DNA of 64,000 nt. It comes from Cobetia marina. GTDB taxonomy: Bacteria > Pseudomonadota > Gammaproteobacteria > Pseudomonadales > Halomonadaceae. How positions within the stretch are numbered: the stretch's first letter is position 1; every line of letters begins with the position of its first letter. Position numbers and translations under genes: made by a program. The stretch lies in assembly GCF_001720485.1 (NCBI RefSeq), contig NZ_CP017114.1, positions 124,001 through 188,000 on the forward strand. Direction: 5' to 3'. The notes under the pieces were generated by a model that made no database searches, had not been told where the DNA came from, and saw only the letters and a program-made list of their open reading frames with translations. Positions 39,350-48,149 of this stretch are shown piece after piece.

Positions 39350-41854
39350 ATGCATGGTAGCTATTCCCCCTCACTGGTATTGCTTTCCATTCTGGTCGCG
39401 GTACTGGCATCTCATGCTGCCTTGCAGCTGATTCGGCAGGTCGCGCTGTCGGTGTCGCGTGCCAGTCGCCTGGGGTGGCTGCTGGGTGGGGCTCTGGCGA
39501 TGGGCCTGGGCATCTGGTCAATGCATTTCATCGGCATGCTGGCCTATGACATCGGTACGTCGGTCACCTATGAGTGGGGCTTGACGCTACTCTCGATGAT
39601 GGTGGCCGTGCTCTCTTCCGGACTGGCGCTGTGGGCCAACACGCTGTCGCGCTTGACGCTGCCATGGCTGTTTGGCAGCGGAGCGGTGATGGGGGGCGGG
39701 ATCGCTTCGATGCACTATCTCGGCATGGCGGCGATGCAGATGCCGATGGCGTATCGCTACGATGCCCCGTTGTTGGGACTGTCGATTCTGGTGGCCGTCA
39801 TCGCCTCGACGGCTGCGCTTTGGCTTGGAGGGCTCTTTCTGCATCAACGCCGCCCGCGTCGCAGTTATCAGGCCCTTGCTGCGTTGCTGATGGGGGGAGC
39901 GATCGCAGGGATGCACTATCTGGGCATGGCGGCGATGGAAGTGGTGCCTGACTCGGTGATGCCGGCTCCCCCGCTTCGTTCGGGGGGAGGGCAGCATGTC
40001 TGGCTGGCAGTGATACTCGGGGTTGCCTCACTGGCCGTGCTGGGACTGACGTTGCTGGCGCTGAAGGCAGAAAGTCGTGTGCGGCGCAGTCGACACTATC
40101 GGGCGCGGTTGAGCGGTCTGCTGGAGTACCGCACCCGGGAATTGCGTCACGAACGGGATCAGGTGACCGTGATGCTGGATTCCATCGATGAAGGGGTGAT
40201 CAGCCTTGATCGGGAGGGAATGATCCGCCACATCAATCCCATCGCGGCAGAATTGTGTGGCTGGGATCCCGCGCTGGCCCGGGGCCGCCCCTGGGCGCGC
40301 ATTCTGCAATTGCGCCATGAGGGCTCCCTCCACATGATGGATACCCACCTGGATGTCGTGCTCAGCCGCGGGGAGGTCGTGCACATGGCGAACCAGACCC
40401 TGCTGGTCGCCAGGGATGGCAGTGAGTGTGCGATAGAGCTCAAGGCGTCTCCGGTACGCGCTCGCAATGATGAGGTGGAAGGTGCCGTGCTGGTCTTCCG
40501 TGACATCAGTTATCGCCAGGCGATGATTCGTCGGCTCGATTTCCAGGCCCATCATGACAGTCTGACGGGGCTGCAGAACCGCAGTGCCTTCGATGATGCT
40601 CTGGGGGCCTCGCTGGAAGACGGCGATCTGCATCAATTGCTGTATCTGGATCTCGACTTCTTCAAGGTCATCAACGACACCTGCGGTCATGCAGCGGGGG
40701 ATACCGTGCTGCGCGAGATTGCGCATCTGATGCGCGAGCAGATCCGGGATTCTGATGTGCTCGCCCGTCTGGGAGGCGATGAATTCGCGGTCATCCTCTA
40801 CCGATGCAATCGTGAACAGGCACTGGAGCGCGCCTCGAGACTCTGCTCGACCATCGCGGATTATCGTTATCTCGAGGATGGGCGTCAGTTCCAGCTGGGT
40901 GTCAGCATCGGCCTGGCGTCCATCACGGGGAGTGCACCGGCCACGGAAGTGCTGCGTCAGGCCGACGCGGCCTGTTACATGGCCAAGCAGAATGGTCGCA
41001 ACCAGGTGCATGCCTATCACGAGGAAGATGCCGGGCTCGAGCGTGCCCAGCGCGAGCTCCAATGGTTGCCTCTGTTGCAGGAAGCGCTGGAGAAACGCTT
41101 CTTCACGCTCTATATCCAGCCGATTGAATCGTTGTGCCGCCCTTCCAGTGGGCCTTACTACGAAGTATTGCTGCGCTACGTCAATGCCGAGGGCGAGCAT
41201 ATGACCCCGGCCCACTTCATGGGCACTGCCGAGCGCTTCGGGCTGATGCCTGCCATTGATGTCTGGGTCGTCACTGAAGCGCTGCAGGTACTGAAATCCA
41301 ATGACGGGCGCATTGAAGAAGACGCCATCCTGGCCATCAATCTCTCGGGGCAAAGCCTGAGTGACATGCCATTGCGCGATCAGCTGATCACCATGATCGA
41401 GGAGAGTGGCGTGGCGCCTGAGCGATTGTGCTTCGAGATCACCGAGACGGCCGCCATCAGCAATCTGGCGCAAGCACGCGAATTCATTCGTGGCATTCGT
41501 CGCCTTGGCTGCAGCTTCTCGCTGGACGATTTCGGCAGCGGAATGTCCTCTTTCGCCTATCTCAAGGAGTTGCCCGTCAATCAGCTCAAGATCGATGGCG
41601 CCTTCGTGCGCAATCTGACCCGTGACAGCCTGGACGCTGCCATCGTCTCGGCCATCTGCCGCATCTGTGCCCAGATGGGCATCGTCACCATCGCCGAATA
41701 CGTGGAGCGACGTGAGTTGCTGCCGGCACTTGAGCAGATCGGTGTCGATCTCGTTCAGGGCTATGGTATCGGTCGCCCCCAGCCGCTGGGAGGGGTGCTG
41801 CTCACCTCTGGTCCCCGGCGCGACAACGGGCCTGCAGCCAGCCTGCAAGGTTGA
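39350..41854 (+). CDS. Membrane MHYT-PAS-GGDEF-EVL cyclic-di-GMP signalling protein
   Basis: The N-terminal seven-helix MHYT sensor (about 8-240) has three copies of the metal-binding motif: SMHFIGM (57-63), SMHYLGM (120-126) and GMHYLGM (187-193), thought to sense oxygen, CO or NO through copper. A PAS domain (about 275-390), GGDEF domain (GGDEF at 475-479, inhibitory site RDSD at 466-469) and EAL domain follow. The EAL signature reads EVL (605-607), a known functional variant. The other catalytic positions (INLS, FEITE, LDDFGSG, LKID, AEYVE, QGYGIG) are kept, so both cyclase and phosphodiesterase activities are possible. The ATG at 39350 follows TGAGG. Its outputs are not indicated by neighbours. 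Confidence 0.9.
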   Translation: MHGSYSPSLVLLSILVAVLASHAALQLIRQVALSVSRASRLGWLLGGALAMGLGIWSMHFIGMLAYDIGTSVTYEWGLTLLSMMVAVLSSGLALWANTLSRLTLPWLFGSGAVMGGGIASMHYLGMAAMQMPMAYRYDAPLLGLSILVAVIASTAALWLGGLFLHQRRPRRSYQALAALLMGGAIAGMHYLGMAAMEVVPDSVMPAPPLRSGGGQHVWLAVILGVASLAVLGLTLLALKAESRVRRSRHYRARLSGLLEYRTRELRHERDQVTVMLDSIDEGVISLDREGMIRHINPIAAELCGWDPALARGRPWARILQLRHEGSLHMMDTHLDVVLSRGEVVHMANQTLLVARDGSECAIELKASPVRARNDEVEGAVLVFRDISYRQAMIRRLDFQAHHDSLTGLQNRSAFDDALGASLEDGDLHQLLYLDLDFFKVINDTCGHAAGDTVLREIAHLMREQIRDSDVLARLGGDEFAVILYRCNREQALERASRLCSTIADYRYLEDGRQFQLGVSIGLASITGSAPATEVLRQADAACYMAKQNGRNQVHAYHEEDAGLERAQRELQWLPLLQEALEKRFFTLYIQPIESLCRPSSGPYYEVLLRYVNAEGEHMTPAHFMGTAERFGLMPAIDVWVVTEALQVLKSNDGRIEEDAILAINLSGQSLSDMPLRDQLITMIEESGVAPERLCFEITETAAISNLAQAREFIRGIRRLGCSFSLDDFGSGMSSFAYLKELPVNQLKIDGAFVRNLTRDSLDAAIVSAICRICAQMGIVTIAEYVERRELLPALEQIGVDLVQGYGIGRPQPLGGVLLTSGPRRDNGPAASLQG

Positions 41855-41869
41855 TAGAATGTCGCCTTT

Positions 41870-41894
41870 GCATCGGCACGCTTCGTGCCGATGC
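41870..41894 (+). promoter_or_regulatory. Perfect 11-bp hairpin in the leader of the 41917 gene
   Basis: GCATCGGCACG pairs with CGTGCCGATGC around a CTT loop. It follows a TAGAAT -10-like hexamer at 41855-41860 that begins just after the upstream stop. There is no T-run, so it is more likely a 5'-end mRNA structure than a terminator. Confidence 0.4.
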
Positions 41895-41916
41895 GTCTGT
41901 TTGCCGGAGTGTGCCT

Positions 41917-42801
41917 GTGAAACTCTTGCTGCTGGATGCCGGGCATTGCCTGAGCCTCGGCCTGGCCCGAGTGGCCAACACCCGTACGGATCTCGAGCTT
42001 CAAGTGCTCGATGCCGTGCGTATCGACGCCAGTGATATTCGCTCGCATCGCGCGGATGTGGTGATCGTGCCTCCCTTCGTCAGTCCTGCGGACTCGGCAC
42101 CGGCAGACGTCACGGCGCATGCCGAGCACGTGGAAGCCGTGCTGGCGGCCTGTGTCGAGACAGACACGCCGCTGGTGTGGTGCGTGGCGGACCAGATGTT
42201 CGAGCAGGGCGGGGAAGGCTTGCTCGATGAGGAAGAGGTGCCGTCCCCCATCGATACGGCATTGCGTCGGGTCATCGCCACGGGCGACCGTATCCGCGCC
42301 GAATTGCCGAGCCATCTGATCGTGCGTCTCGGGCCGTTGTTCGGCCCCGATGGCCGTGATGCCTGGCTGCCGACGCTGATCGAGTCGTTGCTCGCGGGTC
42401 AGGAAGTCCGCGCTGCGGAAGACGTCATCCTGTGCCCGACCAGTGTCGACGCCGTGGCCATGGCGCTGGTCGGCATGCTGCAACAGCAACGTTGCGGTGC
42501 GGGTTCCTGGGGCGCCTATCATCTGGCGGGTACCGAGCCTGTCAGCAGTTACGCCTTCATCAGCGTGGTGCGGACTCAGCTGATCACTCGGCTCGAGGGG
42601 ATCGGGGAGGAGGTATCACCCGGCCCGATCAAGGCGTTGACGCTCAACTCGGGAACTCCGCTGCGCCGAGTGCTCAACTGTCGACGAGTGCTGGAGACCT
42701 TCGGGGTGCATCAGAAACCCTGGCGGCTGGAGCTGTCCCGCCTGCTGGACGATTGGGTGGCACAGCGCACCCCGGTGACCTCACCTCAAGAGGATGTCTG
42801 A
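41917..42801 (+). CDS. NAD-dependent epimerase / RmlD-like sugar-nucleotide-binding protein
   Basis: The 294-residue cytoplasmic protein starts at GTG (VKLLLLDAGHCLSLGLARV) and resembles the short extended-SDR (RmlD/dTDP-4-dehydrorhamnose reductase-like) proteins that follow GGDEF or precede plsC in Halomonas and Pseudomonas. LRLGPLFGPDGRDAWLPTLIESLLAG and GAYHLAGTEPVSSYAFI match the substrate-binding half. The N-terminal Rossmann motif is degenerate (DAGHCLSLG replacing GxxGxxG), and no clear YxxxK is visible, so enzymatic activity is doubtful. An in-frame upstream ATG at 41851 would overlap the previous stop and is not used. plsC starts 18 bases downstream. Confidence 0.6.
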   Translation: MKLLLLDAGHCLSLGLARVANTRTDLELQVLDAVRIDASDIRSHRADVVIVPPFVSPADSAPADVTAHAEHVEAVLAACVETDTPLVWCVADQMFEQGGEGLLDEEEVPSPIDTALRRVIATGDRIRAELPSHLIVRLGPLFGPDGRDAWLPTLIESLLAGQEVRAAEDVILCPTSVDAVAMALVGMLQQQRCGAGSWGAYHLAGTEPVSSYAFISVVRTQLITRLEGIGEEVSPGPIKALTLNSGTPLRRVLNCRRVLETFGVHQKPWRLELSRLLDDWVAQRTPVTSPQEDV

Positions 42802-42819
42802 CGTGCGGAGATCTTTACT

Positions 42820-43581
42820 GTGAATGCACTGCGTAGTGTGTTGTTTTACTTCGGTTATTTCATGGCGTTGCTGCTCAGTGCCCTGGTGCTGGTACCCGTG
42901 GCAGCCTGCTTGCCGCTCAAGGCACGTTATCGCGTTCTGCATAGTTACAACCACCTTGTGCTCTGGTGGTTCCGTCTTACCTGTGGCGTCAGGGTAGAGG
43001 TCAGCGGACGTGAGCAGCTGCCCGAAGGGGCATGCGTTCTGCTCTCCAACCACCAGAGTGAGTGGGAAACCATCTATCTGCAGGTGGTCAAGCGGCCGCT
43101 GTGCACCGTGCTCAAGCAGGAGTTGCTCAAGATTCCCGTCTTCGGTTGGGGGCTCAAGCTGCTTGAGCCGATTCCGCTGGACCGCAAGCAGCCCGCCAAG
43201 GCGCTCAAGCAGGTGTTGAGCGTGGGAACGCAGCGGCTCAAGGATGGCTTCACGGTGCTGATCTTCCCGGAAGGGACGCGCCTGGCACCGGGGACGCGCA
43301 AGAAATTCAACAAGTCAGGTGCCGCGATTGCCTGTCGTGCTGGAGTGCCGGTCGTCCCGGTGGCCCACAATGCAGGCGAGATCTGGCCCAATGACAGCTG
43401 GATCAAGCGTTCTGGCACCCTGCATGTCGTCTTCGGGCCTGCGATCGAGACCACCGGCCGCAAGCCGGATGCGGTGATCGCGGATGTCGAGGGGTGGGTG
43501 GAAGACACCTTGCAGCGGATATCCCGCACTCCACGTCCGCCACTCGAGGAAAAGGCACCGGCAGACAGCGTGGGCGTCTGA
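42820..43581 (+). CDS. plsC: 1-acyl-sn-glycerol-3-phosphate acyltransferase (PlsC family)
   Basis: Transfers an acyl chain to the sn-2 position of lysophosphatidate, giving phosphatidate for membrane lipids. The 253-residue protein has an N-terminal membrane anchor (about 8-33), the acyltransferase motif I NHQSEWE (77-83, an HX4E variant of the usual HX4D, also seen in Pseudomonas homologues), and motif III FPEGTRLAPGTRKKF. The product starts at GTG. It ends at a shared bidirectional terminator with fabB. A lyso-ornithine or other lysolipid acyltransferase cannot be excluded. Confidence 0.85.
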   Translation: MNALRSVLFYFGYFMALLLSALVLVPVAACLPLKARYRVLHSYNHLVLWWFRLTCGVRVEVSGREQLPEGACVLLSNHQSEWETIYLQVVKRPLCTVLKQELLKIPVFGWGLKLLEPIPLDRKQPAKALKQVLSVGTQRLKDGFTVLIFPEGTRLAPGTRKKFNKSGAAIACRAGVPVVPVAHNAGEIWPNDSWIKRSGTLHVVFGPAIETTGRKPDAVIADVEGWVEDTLQRISRTPRPPLEEKAPADSVGV

Positions 43582-43648
43582 GCGCTCCGATTGGAGGAAG
43601 TCGGGCGGTGAAGTGATGTGAAAGCCAGCCGATAGCTCGCTACCAGCA

Positions 43649-43676
43649 AAAAGGCCGCCCCATGGGGCGGCCTTTT
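43649..43676. terminator. Bidirectional terminator between plsC and fabB
   Basis: A perfect 20-base palindrome centred on CATG (GGCCGCCCCATGGGGCGGCC) is flanked by A-run and T-run, so it can terminate plsC on the plus strand and fabB on the minus strand. Confidence 0.92.
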
Positions 43677-43710
43677 CGTGTCATGCATCACCGGTCAGAG
43701 ATTCATGATC

Positions 43711-44928
43711 TCAGTCCTGGAAGCGCTCCAGGATCAGACAGGCGTTGGTGCCACCGAAGCCGAAGCTGTTGGAGAGCACACGCTCGATCTTTACGCCATC
43801 ACGGCGAGTGGTGACGATATCGAGGCCGTCGGCGCGTTCATCCAGTTCGCTGACGTTGGCGGAGGCGGCAATGAAGTCGTTCTCCATCATCAGCAGCGAG
43901 TAGATGGCTTCCTGCACGCCAGTGGCGCCCAGAGAGTGGCCGGTCAGCGACTTGGTGGAGCTCATCGCCGGGCTGTCCGCACCGAAGACTTCCTGGATGG
44001 CCTTGAGTTCGGCGACATCACCCACTGGCGTCGAGGTGCCGTGAGTATTGATGTAGTCGATCTTGCCGTTCACGGTTGCCATCGCCTGACGCATGCAGCG
44101 TGCGGCGCCTTCACCGGACGGTGCCACCATGTCGTGGCCGTCTGACGTTGCGCCGTAGCCTGTCACTTCGGCGTAGATCTTGGCGCCACGTGCCTTGGCG
44201 TGCTCCAGCTCTTCCAGTACCAGCATGCCGCCACCGCCAGCGATGACGAAGCCGTCACGGGTGGTGTCGTACGGACGAGACGCGGTTTCCGGCGAGTCGT
44301 TGTAACTGGTGGAGAGCGCGCCCATGGCATCGAACAGGCAGGACAGTGTCCAGTGTTCTTCTTCACCGCCGCCAGCGAAGACCACGTCCTGCTTGTTCAG
44401 CTGGATCTGCTCGACAGCGCTGCCGATGCAGTGAGCCGATGTCGCACAGGCCGAGGAGATCGAGTAGTTGATGCCCTTGATCTTGAACGGCGTGGCCAGG
44501 CACGCGGAGACGGTGGAGCCCATGGTGCGGGTGACGCGGTACGGTCCGACGCGGCGCAGGCCCTTGGCGCGCATGATGTCAGCGGCCTCGACCTGGTTGG
44601 CGGAAGATGCGCCACCGGAACCGGCGATCAGGCCGGTACGCTCGTTGGAGACCTGCTCCGGGCTCAGGCCGGAATCAGCGATCGCCTGCTCCATGGAGAT
44701 GTAGGCATACGCCGCGGCATCTCCCATGAAACGCAGTTGCTTGCGATCGATATGGTCTTCGAGGTTGATGTCGACTACGCCCGCGACCTGGCTGCGGAAG
44801 CCAAGCTCGGCGTATTCCTCTTTGCGGCGGATACCGGAACGTCCCTCTTGGAGGGATTCCAGGACCTGCTGGCGATCATTGCCCAGGCAGGAAACAATGC
44901 CCAGCCCGGTGACTACCACTCTACGCAT
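43711..44928 (-). CDS. fabB: 3-oxoacyl-[acyl-carrier-protein] synthase I (FabB)
   Basis: FabB elongates unsaturated (and saturated) acyl-ACP with malonyl-ACP. The 405-residue protein has the thiolase-fold catalytic triad: Cys161 in [10 protein letters not shown], His in [11 protein letters not shown], and His in [10 protein letters not shown]. The ATG at 44928 gives [16 protein letters not shown], the family start, with GGGAGG as ribosome binding site; a 33-residue in-frame extension runs back into fabA and is ignored. It follows fabA by 13 bases, the usual fabAB operon for anaerobic-type unsaturated fatty acid synthesis. Confidence 0.97.
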   Translation of the reverse strand: MRRVVVTGLGIVSCLGNDRQQVLESLQEGRSGIRRKEEYAELGFRSQVAGVVDINLEDHIDRKQLRFMGDAAAYAYISMEQAIADSGLSPEQVSNERTGLIAGSGGASSANQVEAADIMRAKGLRRVGPYRVTRTMGSTVSACLATPFKIKGINYSISSACATSAHCIGSAVEQIQLNKQDVVFAGGGEEEHWTLSCLFDAMGALSTSYNDSPETASRPYDTTRDGFVIAGGGGMLVLEELEHAKARGAKIYAEVTGYGATSDGHDMVAPSGEGAARCMRQAMATVNGKIDYINTHGTSTPVGDVAELKAIQEVFGADSPAMSSTKSLTGHSLGATGVQEAIYSLLMMENDFIAASANVSELDERADGLDIVTTRRDGVKIERVLSNSFGFGGTNACLILERFQD

Positions 44929-44941
44929 GGGAGCCTCCCGT

Positions 44942-45457
44942 TCAGAAGTTCGCAGTGGAGGTGAACAGACCGACGCGCAGGTCGTTGGCCTGATAGATGT
45001 CGCGGCCATCAACGGTGACTGTGCCATCGGCGATGCCGAGGATCAGCTTGCGAGTGATGACCCGCTTGATGTTGATGGTGTAGGTCACCTTCTTGGCGGT
45101 CGGCAGGACCTGACCGGAGAATTTCACTTCTCCGCAGCCCAGCGCACGACCGCGGCCCGGGTTGCCAAGCCAGCCGAGGTGGAATCCGACCAGTTGCCAC
45201 ATGGCATCGAGGCCCAGGCAGCCCGGCATGACCGGATCGCCCGGGAAGTGGCAGTCGAAGAACCACAGGTCCGGAGTGATATCGAGCTCAGCGATCAACT
45301 GCCCCTTGCCGTGGCTACCGCCTTCCTCACTGATGTGAGTGATGCGATCCAGCATCAGCATGTTGGGAGCAGGCAGTTGCGCATTGCCCGGGCCGAAGAG
45401 TTCGCCCTGGCCGCAGGCCAGCAGCTCGTCGCGAGTAAAGGAGTGTTGCTTGGTCAC
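44942..45457 (-). CDS. fabA: 3-hydroxydecanoyl-ACP dehydratase/isomerase FabA
   Basis: FabA dehydrates 3-hydroxydecanoyl-ACP and isomerises the double bond, creating the branch to unsaturated fatty acids. The 171-residue protein starts at a GTG ([22 protein letters not shown]); with this start the catalytic His ([12 protein letters not shown], residue 70) and Asp ([11 protein letters not shown], residue 84) fall at the same positions as in E. coli, which supports it. A TTG 48 bases upstream would add an unrelated extension, and the nearby ATG is out of frame. First gene of fabA-fabB; together they set the unsaturated acyl supply used by the cfa gene further along. Confidence 0.95.
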   Translation of the reverse strand: MTKQHSFTRDELLACGQGELFGPGNAQLPAPNMLMLDRITHISEEGGSHGKGQLIAELDITPDLWFFDCHFPGDPVMPGCLGLDAMWQLVGFHLGWLGNPGRGRALGCGEVKFSGQVLPTAKKVTYTINIKRVITRKLILGIADGTVTVDGRDIYQANDLRVGLFTSTANF

Positions 45458-45762
45458 TGAGTCATTCCGAGTAGCGGGATGGTTATGCCGTACGGGGCGT
45501 AACAACGCCCGAATGGGGCTAGTCTAATGGCTGGCCCCACTGAATGCACGTGGGGGGCAGACTAAAGGGCACCATGGGGCGGTGCAAATATCTGCTTCAG
45601 CTTTTGGCGTGCCAGTCGATAAGACGATGGGTGTCAGCGGGCTGGCATGACATTTCCGTGGAGAATGGGCAGCATTGGTGCGCGGGCCAGCCTGGCTGTG
45701 AAGTGGCCATTTGCATGATGAAACCGTGTAGTGGATATCGTCATCTCGACCGAGGGTCCGGT
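45458..45762. other. Divergent intergenic region fabA / PAS-GGDEF-EAL gene
   Basis: About 305 bases that must hold both promoters. The plus-strand frame is open without a stop from 45544, with several possible early starts including ATGs at 45715 and 45718, but the residues before 45763 resemble nothing. A short repeat GGGGC-TAGTCTAATGG-CTGGCCCC lies near 45511-45537. No confident -35/-10 pair or FabR/FadR-type operator was recognised. Confidence 0.4.
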
Positions 45763-47601
45763 ATGTGGCCGAATGCTTCCTTCAATCGCCCCCTCATCTG
45801 GGGGGGAGTCATTGCTCTGTGCCTGATGCCGTGGCTGCCAGGCCTCGAACTGCGACTGTGCGCGCTGATACCGGTCATCCTGGCAGGCGCGGACATCCTG
45901 CGGTTGATGCGCCGACTGCATCTGCGGCGCGAGTTGCTGGAGGCGGCCGTGCACCTCAGCAGCGATGGACTCCTGATCAGTGATAGTCAGAACAAGGTAT
46001 TGGCGGTGAATGCCGCCTTCAGTCGGATCACCGGCTACGCGCCGGAGGAGATCATCGGGCGCAACCCCTCCCTGCTGTCCTCGGGTCGCCATGACGAGGA
46101 CTTCTATCGCCGCTATTGGCAGGCCCTGGCGGTGCATGGCTATTGGGAGGGCGAGGTCTGGAACCGGCGCAAGCAGGGCGATGAGTACCCTGAGTGGCTG
46201 AGGGCGCGACGCATGGAGCGCGCAGGAGAGGTGTTCCACATCGCGCTGTTCTCGGATATCTCGCGCCACAAGGCGCGGGAGGAAGACCTGCAGCGCATCG
46301 GGCTGGAGGACACTCTGACCGGCCTGCCCAATCGACGTCGTCTGAGTGACCTGATGGTGAGTCGTCTGGGCAGCTTGCGGGCCGGTGAAGCCCTGGACCT
46401 GGCGCTGATCGACATCGACGCCCTCAAGAGCATCAACGACTCGCTGGGCACCGAGGGGGGAGACCGTCTGCTCAAGCTGTTCGCGCGGCGCCTCACGGAG
46501 CTGGCACGCGGCGGTGTCGCAGGACGCATCGGCGGTGACGAGTTCGTGATTCTGCGAACCACGGCGGGGGGAGACCACGGTGAGTGGATCGAAGAGCTGC
46601 GCTCGACGCTGACCCAGCCACTGGAAGTGGACGATCAGATTCTCCACCTGGCGCTCTCGATCGGCAGCTGTCGTGCACCGGAGGACGGGCGTGATCCCGA
46701 AGTGGTGATGCAGCGCCTGGAAAGCGCGCTCTACGCCGCCAAGCGCCACGGTCGCAATATCGACATGCGCTTCCAGCCGGCGCTGGACTCCGGTGCCGAT
46801 CTCCAGCTGGGATTGGCCAACGATCTACGGGCAGCGCTCGAGAGCCATGGCCAGTTGCAGCTGCACTACCAGTGTCAGCATCAGGCCAGTACCGGCAAGG
46901 TGAGCAGTGTCGAGGCGCTGCTGCGCTGGCAGCATCCATTGCGTGGGCCGGTGTCACCTGCTGACTTCGTCCCGCTGGCCGAGCGCCATGGCCTGATGCT
47001 GCGACTGGGCAACTGGGTGCTGCGCGAGGCCGTGCAGCAGCAGGCGAACTGGCGACGTGCGGGACACCGCCTGTGCATCTGGGTGAATGTCTCGGCACTG
47101 CAGCTGATACAGGGCAATTTCGAGGCCTCGCTGGCCGCGCTGCTGCTGGAGTATGACGTGCCGGCGGACAGCATCGGCCTGGAATTGACCGAATCGGTGT
47201 TGCTGGATGAGCGCGCCGGTGACATCTCGCGCCGGCTGGCGACCCTGCGCAGCAGAGGCCACCAGATCGCGGTGGATGATTTCGGGACCGGCTATTCGTC
47301 GCTGTCCTATCTGAAGGATCTGCCAGTGGACAAGCTCAAGCTGGATCGCGCCTTCATTCGCAGCTTGCCGGGGGAGCGCTCCGATGCGGCCATCACCATG
47401 GCGGTATTGGCGATGGCCAAGGGGCTGGGCATGGAGATGATCGCGGAGGGTGTCGAGACGGCAGAGCAGCGTGAGTACCTGGTATCGCACGGTTGTGGCT
47501 GGATTCAGGGCTTCTACTTCTCCCGTCCCGCGCCGGCGGCGGACGTCATCGAGCGTCTCAATGGCTATGAATCCGGCCAGTTGTCCATGGCCATGGCCTG
47601 A
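45763..47601 (+). CDS. PAS-GGDEF-EAL cyclic-di-GMP signalling protein
   Basis: The 612-residue protein begins at the ATG at 45763 (GAGGG seven bases upstream) with one or two hydrophobic segments (about 10-45). It has a PAS domain (about 58-172, AFSRITGYAPEEIIGRNPSLLSSGRHD), a GGDEF domain (DIDALKSIND, GGDEF at 257-261) and an EAL domain (EAL at 384-386; WVNVSAL, LELTES, VDDFGTGYSS, LKLDRAFI, AEGVET). All catalytic residues of the EAL phosphodiesterase are present. The RxxD inhibitory site before GGDEF is missing (reads RGGV), unlike the protein at 39350. It is therefore probably a net phosphodiesterase, with GGDEF either active without product inhibition or acting as a GTP sensor. Confidence 0.9.
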   Translation: MWPNASFNRPLIWGGVIALCLMPWLPGLELRLCALIPVILAGADILRLMRRLHLRRELLEAAVHLSSDGLLISDSQNKVLAVNAAFSRITGYAPEEIIGRNPSLLSSGRHDEDFYRRYWQALAVHGYWEGEVWNRRKQGDEYPEWLRARRMERAGEVFHIALFSDISRHKAREEDLQRIGLEDTLTGLPNRRRLSDLMVSRLGSLRAGEALDLALIDIDALKSINDSLGTEGGDRLLKLFARRLTELARGGVAGRIGGDEFVILRTTAGGDHGEWIEELRSTLTQPLEVDDQILHLALSIGSCRAPEDGRDPEVVMQRLESALYAAKRHGRNIDMRFQPALDSGADLQLGLANDLRAALESHGQLQLHYQCQHQASTGKVSSVEALLRWQHPLRGPVSPADFVPLAERHGLMLRLGNWVLREAVQQQANWRRAGHRLCIWVNVSALQLIQGNFEASLAALLLEYDVPADSIGLELTESVLLDERAGDISRRLATLRSRGHQIAVDDFGTGYSSLSYLKDLPVDKLKLDRAFIRSLPGERSDAAITMAVLAMAKGLGMEMIAEGVETAEQREYLVSHGCGWIQGFYFSRPAPAADVIERLNGYESGQLSMAMA

Positions 47602-47622
47602 AGCCGCCTCGATGCACGGACA

Positions 47623-48147
47623 TCATGTGCCTGGCTGGGCCAGCTTCCAGCGCGAGATGGCCAGGCATAGCCCGCCCCAGATGAGGGCCTGTGCCGGCAA
47701 CAGCCAATCGGCGAGCGTGACGTCAGCGAGCTGAGCGCCGCCGTAATAGGACAGGGGCGCGCTTGTCGCCCCGCCGATGGCGGCGAGCCATGGGCGCTGC
47801 CATAGCCAGTGCAATGCATGATGTACGGTACTGGCGAACAACGGCCACAGGCACCACATCCACACGGGCAGCGGCAGCCAGTGTGTCCAGTCCGGCGCGG
47901 TGGCTGGCAGCGAGTAGCCACCGGCCAGGGTCAGACCGCCGTCCACCACCATGCCCAGTGCCAGAAAGCCCCCCAGCCATCGCAGCTCTCGTGCGCGCCG
48001 GGCCTGTGGGACGACCCAGCCCAGATGCGCGGCCAGAATGAGCGGGGTGACCAGCAGTGCGACCCAGGCGCCCCCCAGCACGCAGCTGAACCAGCCAAGC
48101 TGAAACAGCCCGGCATTCAGCAGTGGGGTGATGCGTGGAGAGCGCAC
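47623..48147 (-). CDS. DUF2878 family membrane protein
   Basis: A 174-residue protein with about five hydrophobic helices and little polar sequence, matching the DUF2878 pattern of small membrane proteins found beside cfa and DUF1365 genes. It starts at GTG two bases after the cfa stop, so it is the last gene of the phr-linked cluster. Function unknown; association suggests a role in lipid modification or in the photo-oxidative response (inference from context only). Confidence 0.75.
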   Translation of the reverse strand: MRSPRITPLLNAGLFQLGWFSCVLGGAWVALLVTPLILAAHLGWVVPQARRARELRWLGGFLALGMVVDGGLTLAGGYSLPATAPDWTHWLPLPVWMWCLWPLFASTVHHALHWLWQRPWLAAIGGATSAPLSYYGGAQLADVTLADWLLPAQALIWGGLCLAISRWKLAQPGT

Positions 48148-48149
48148 GT

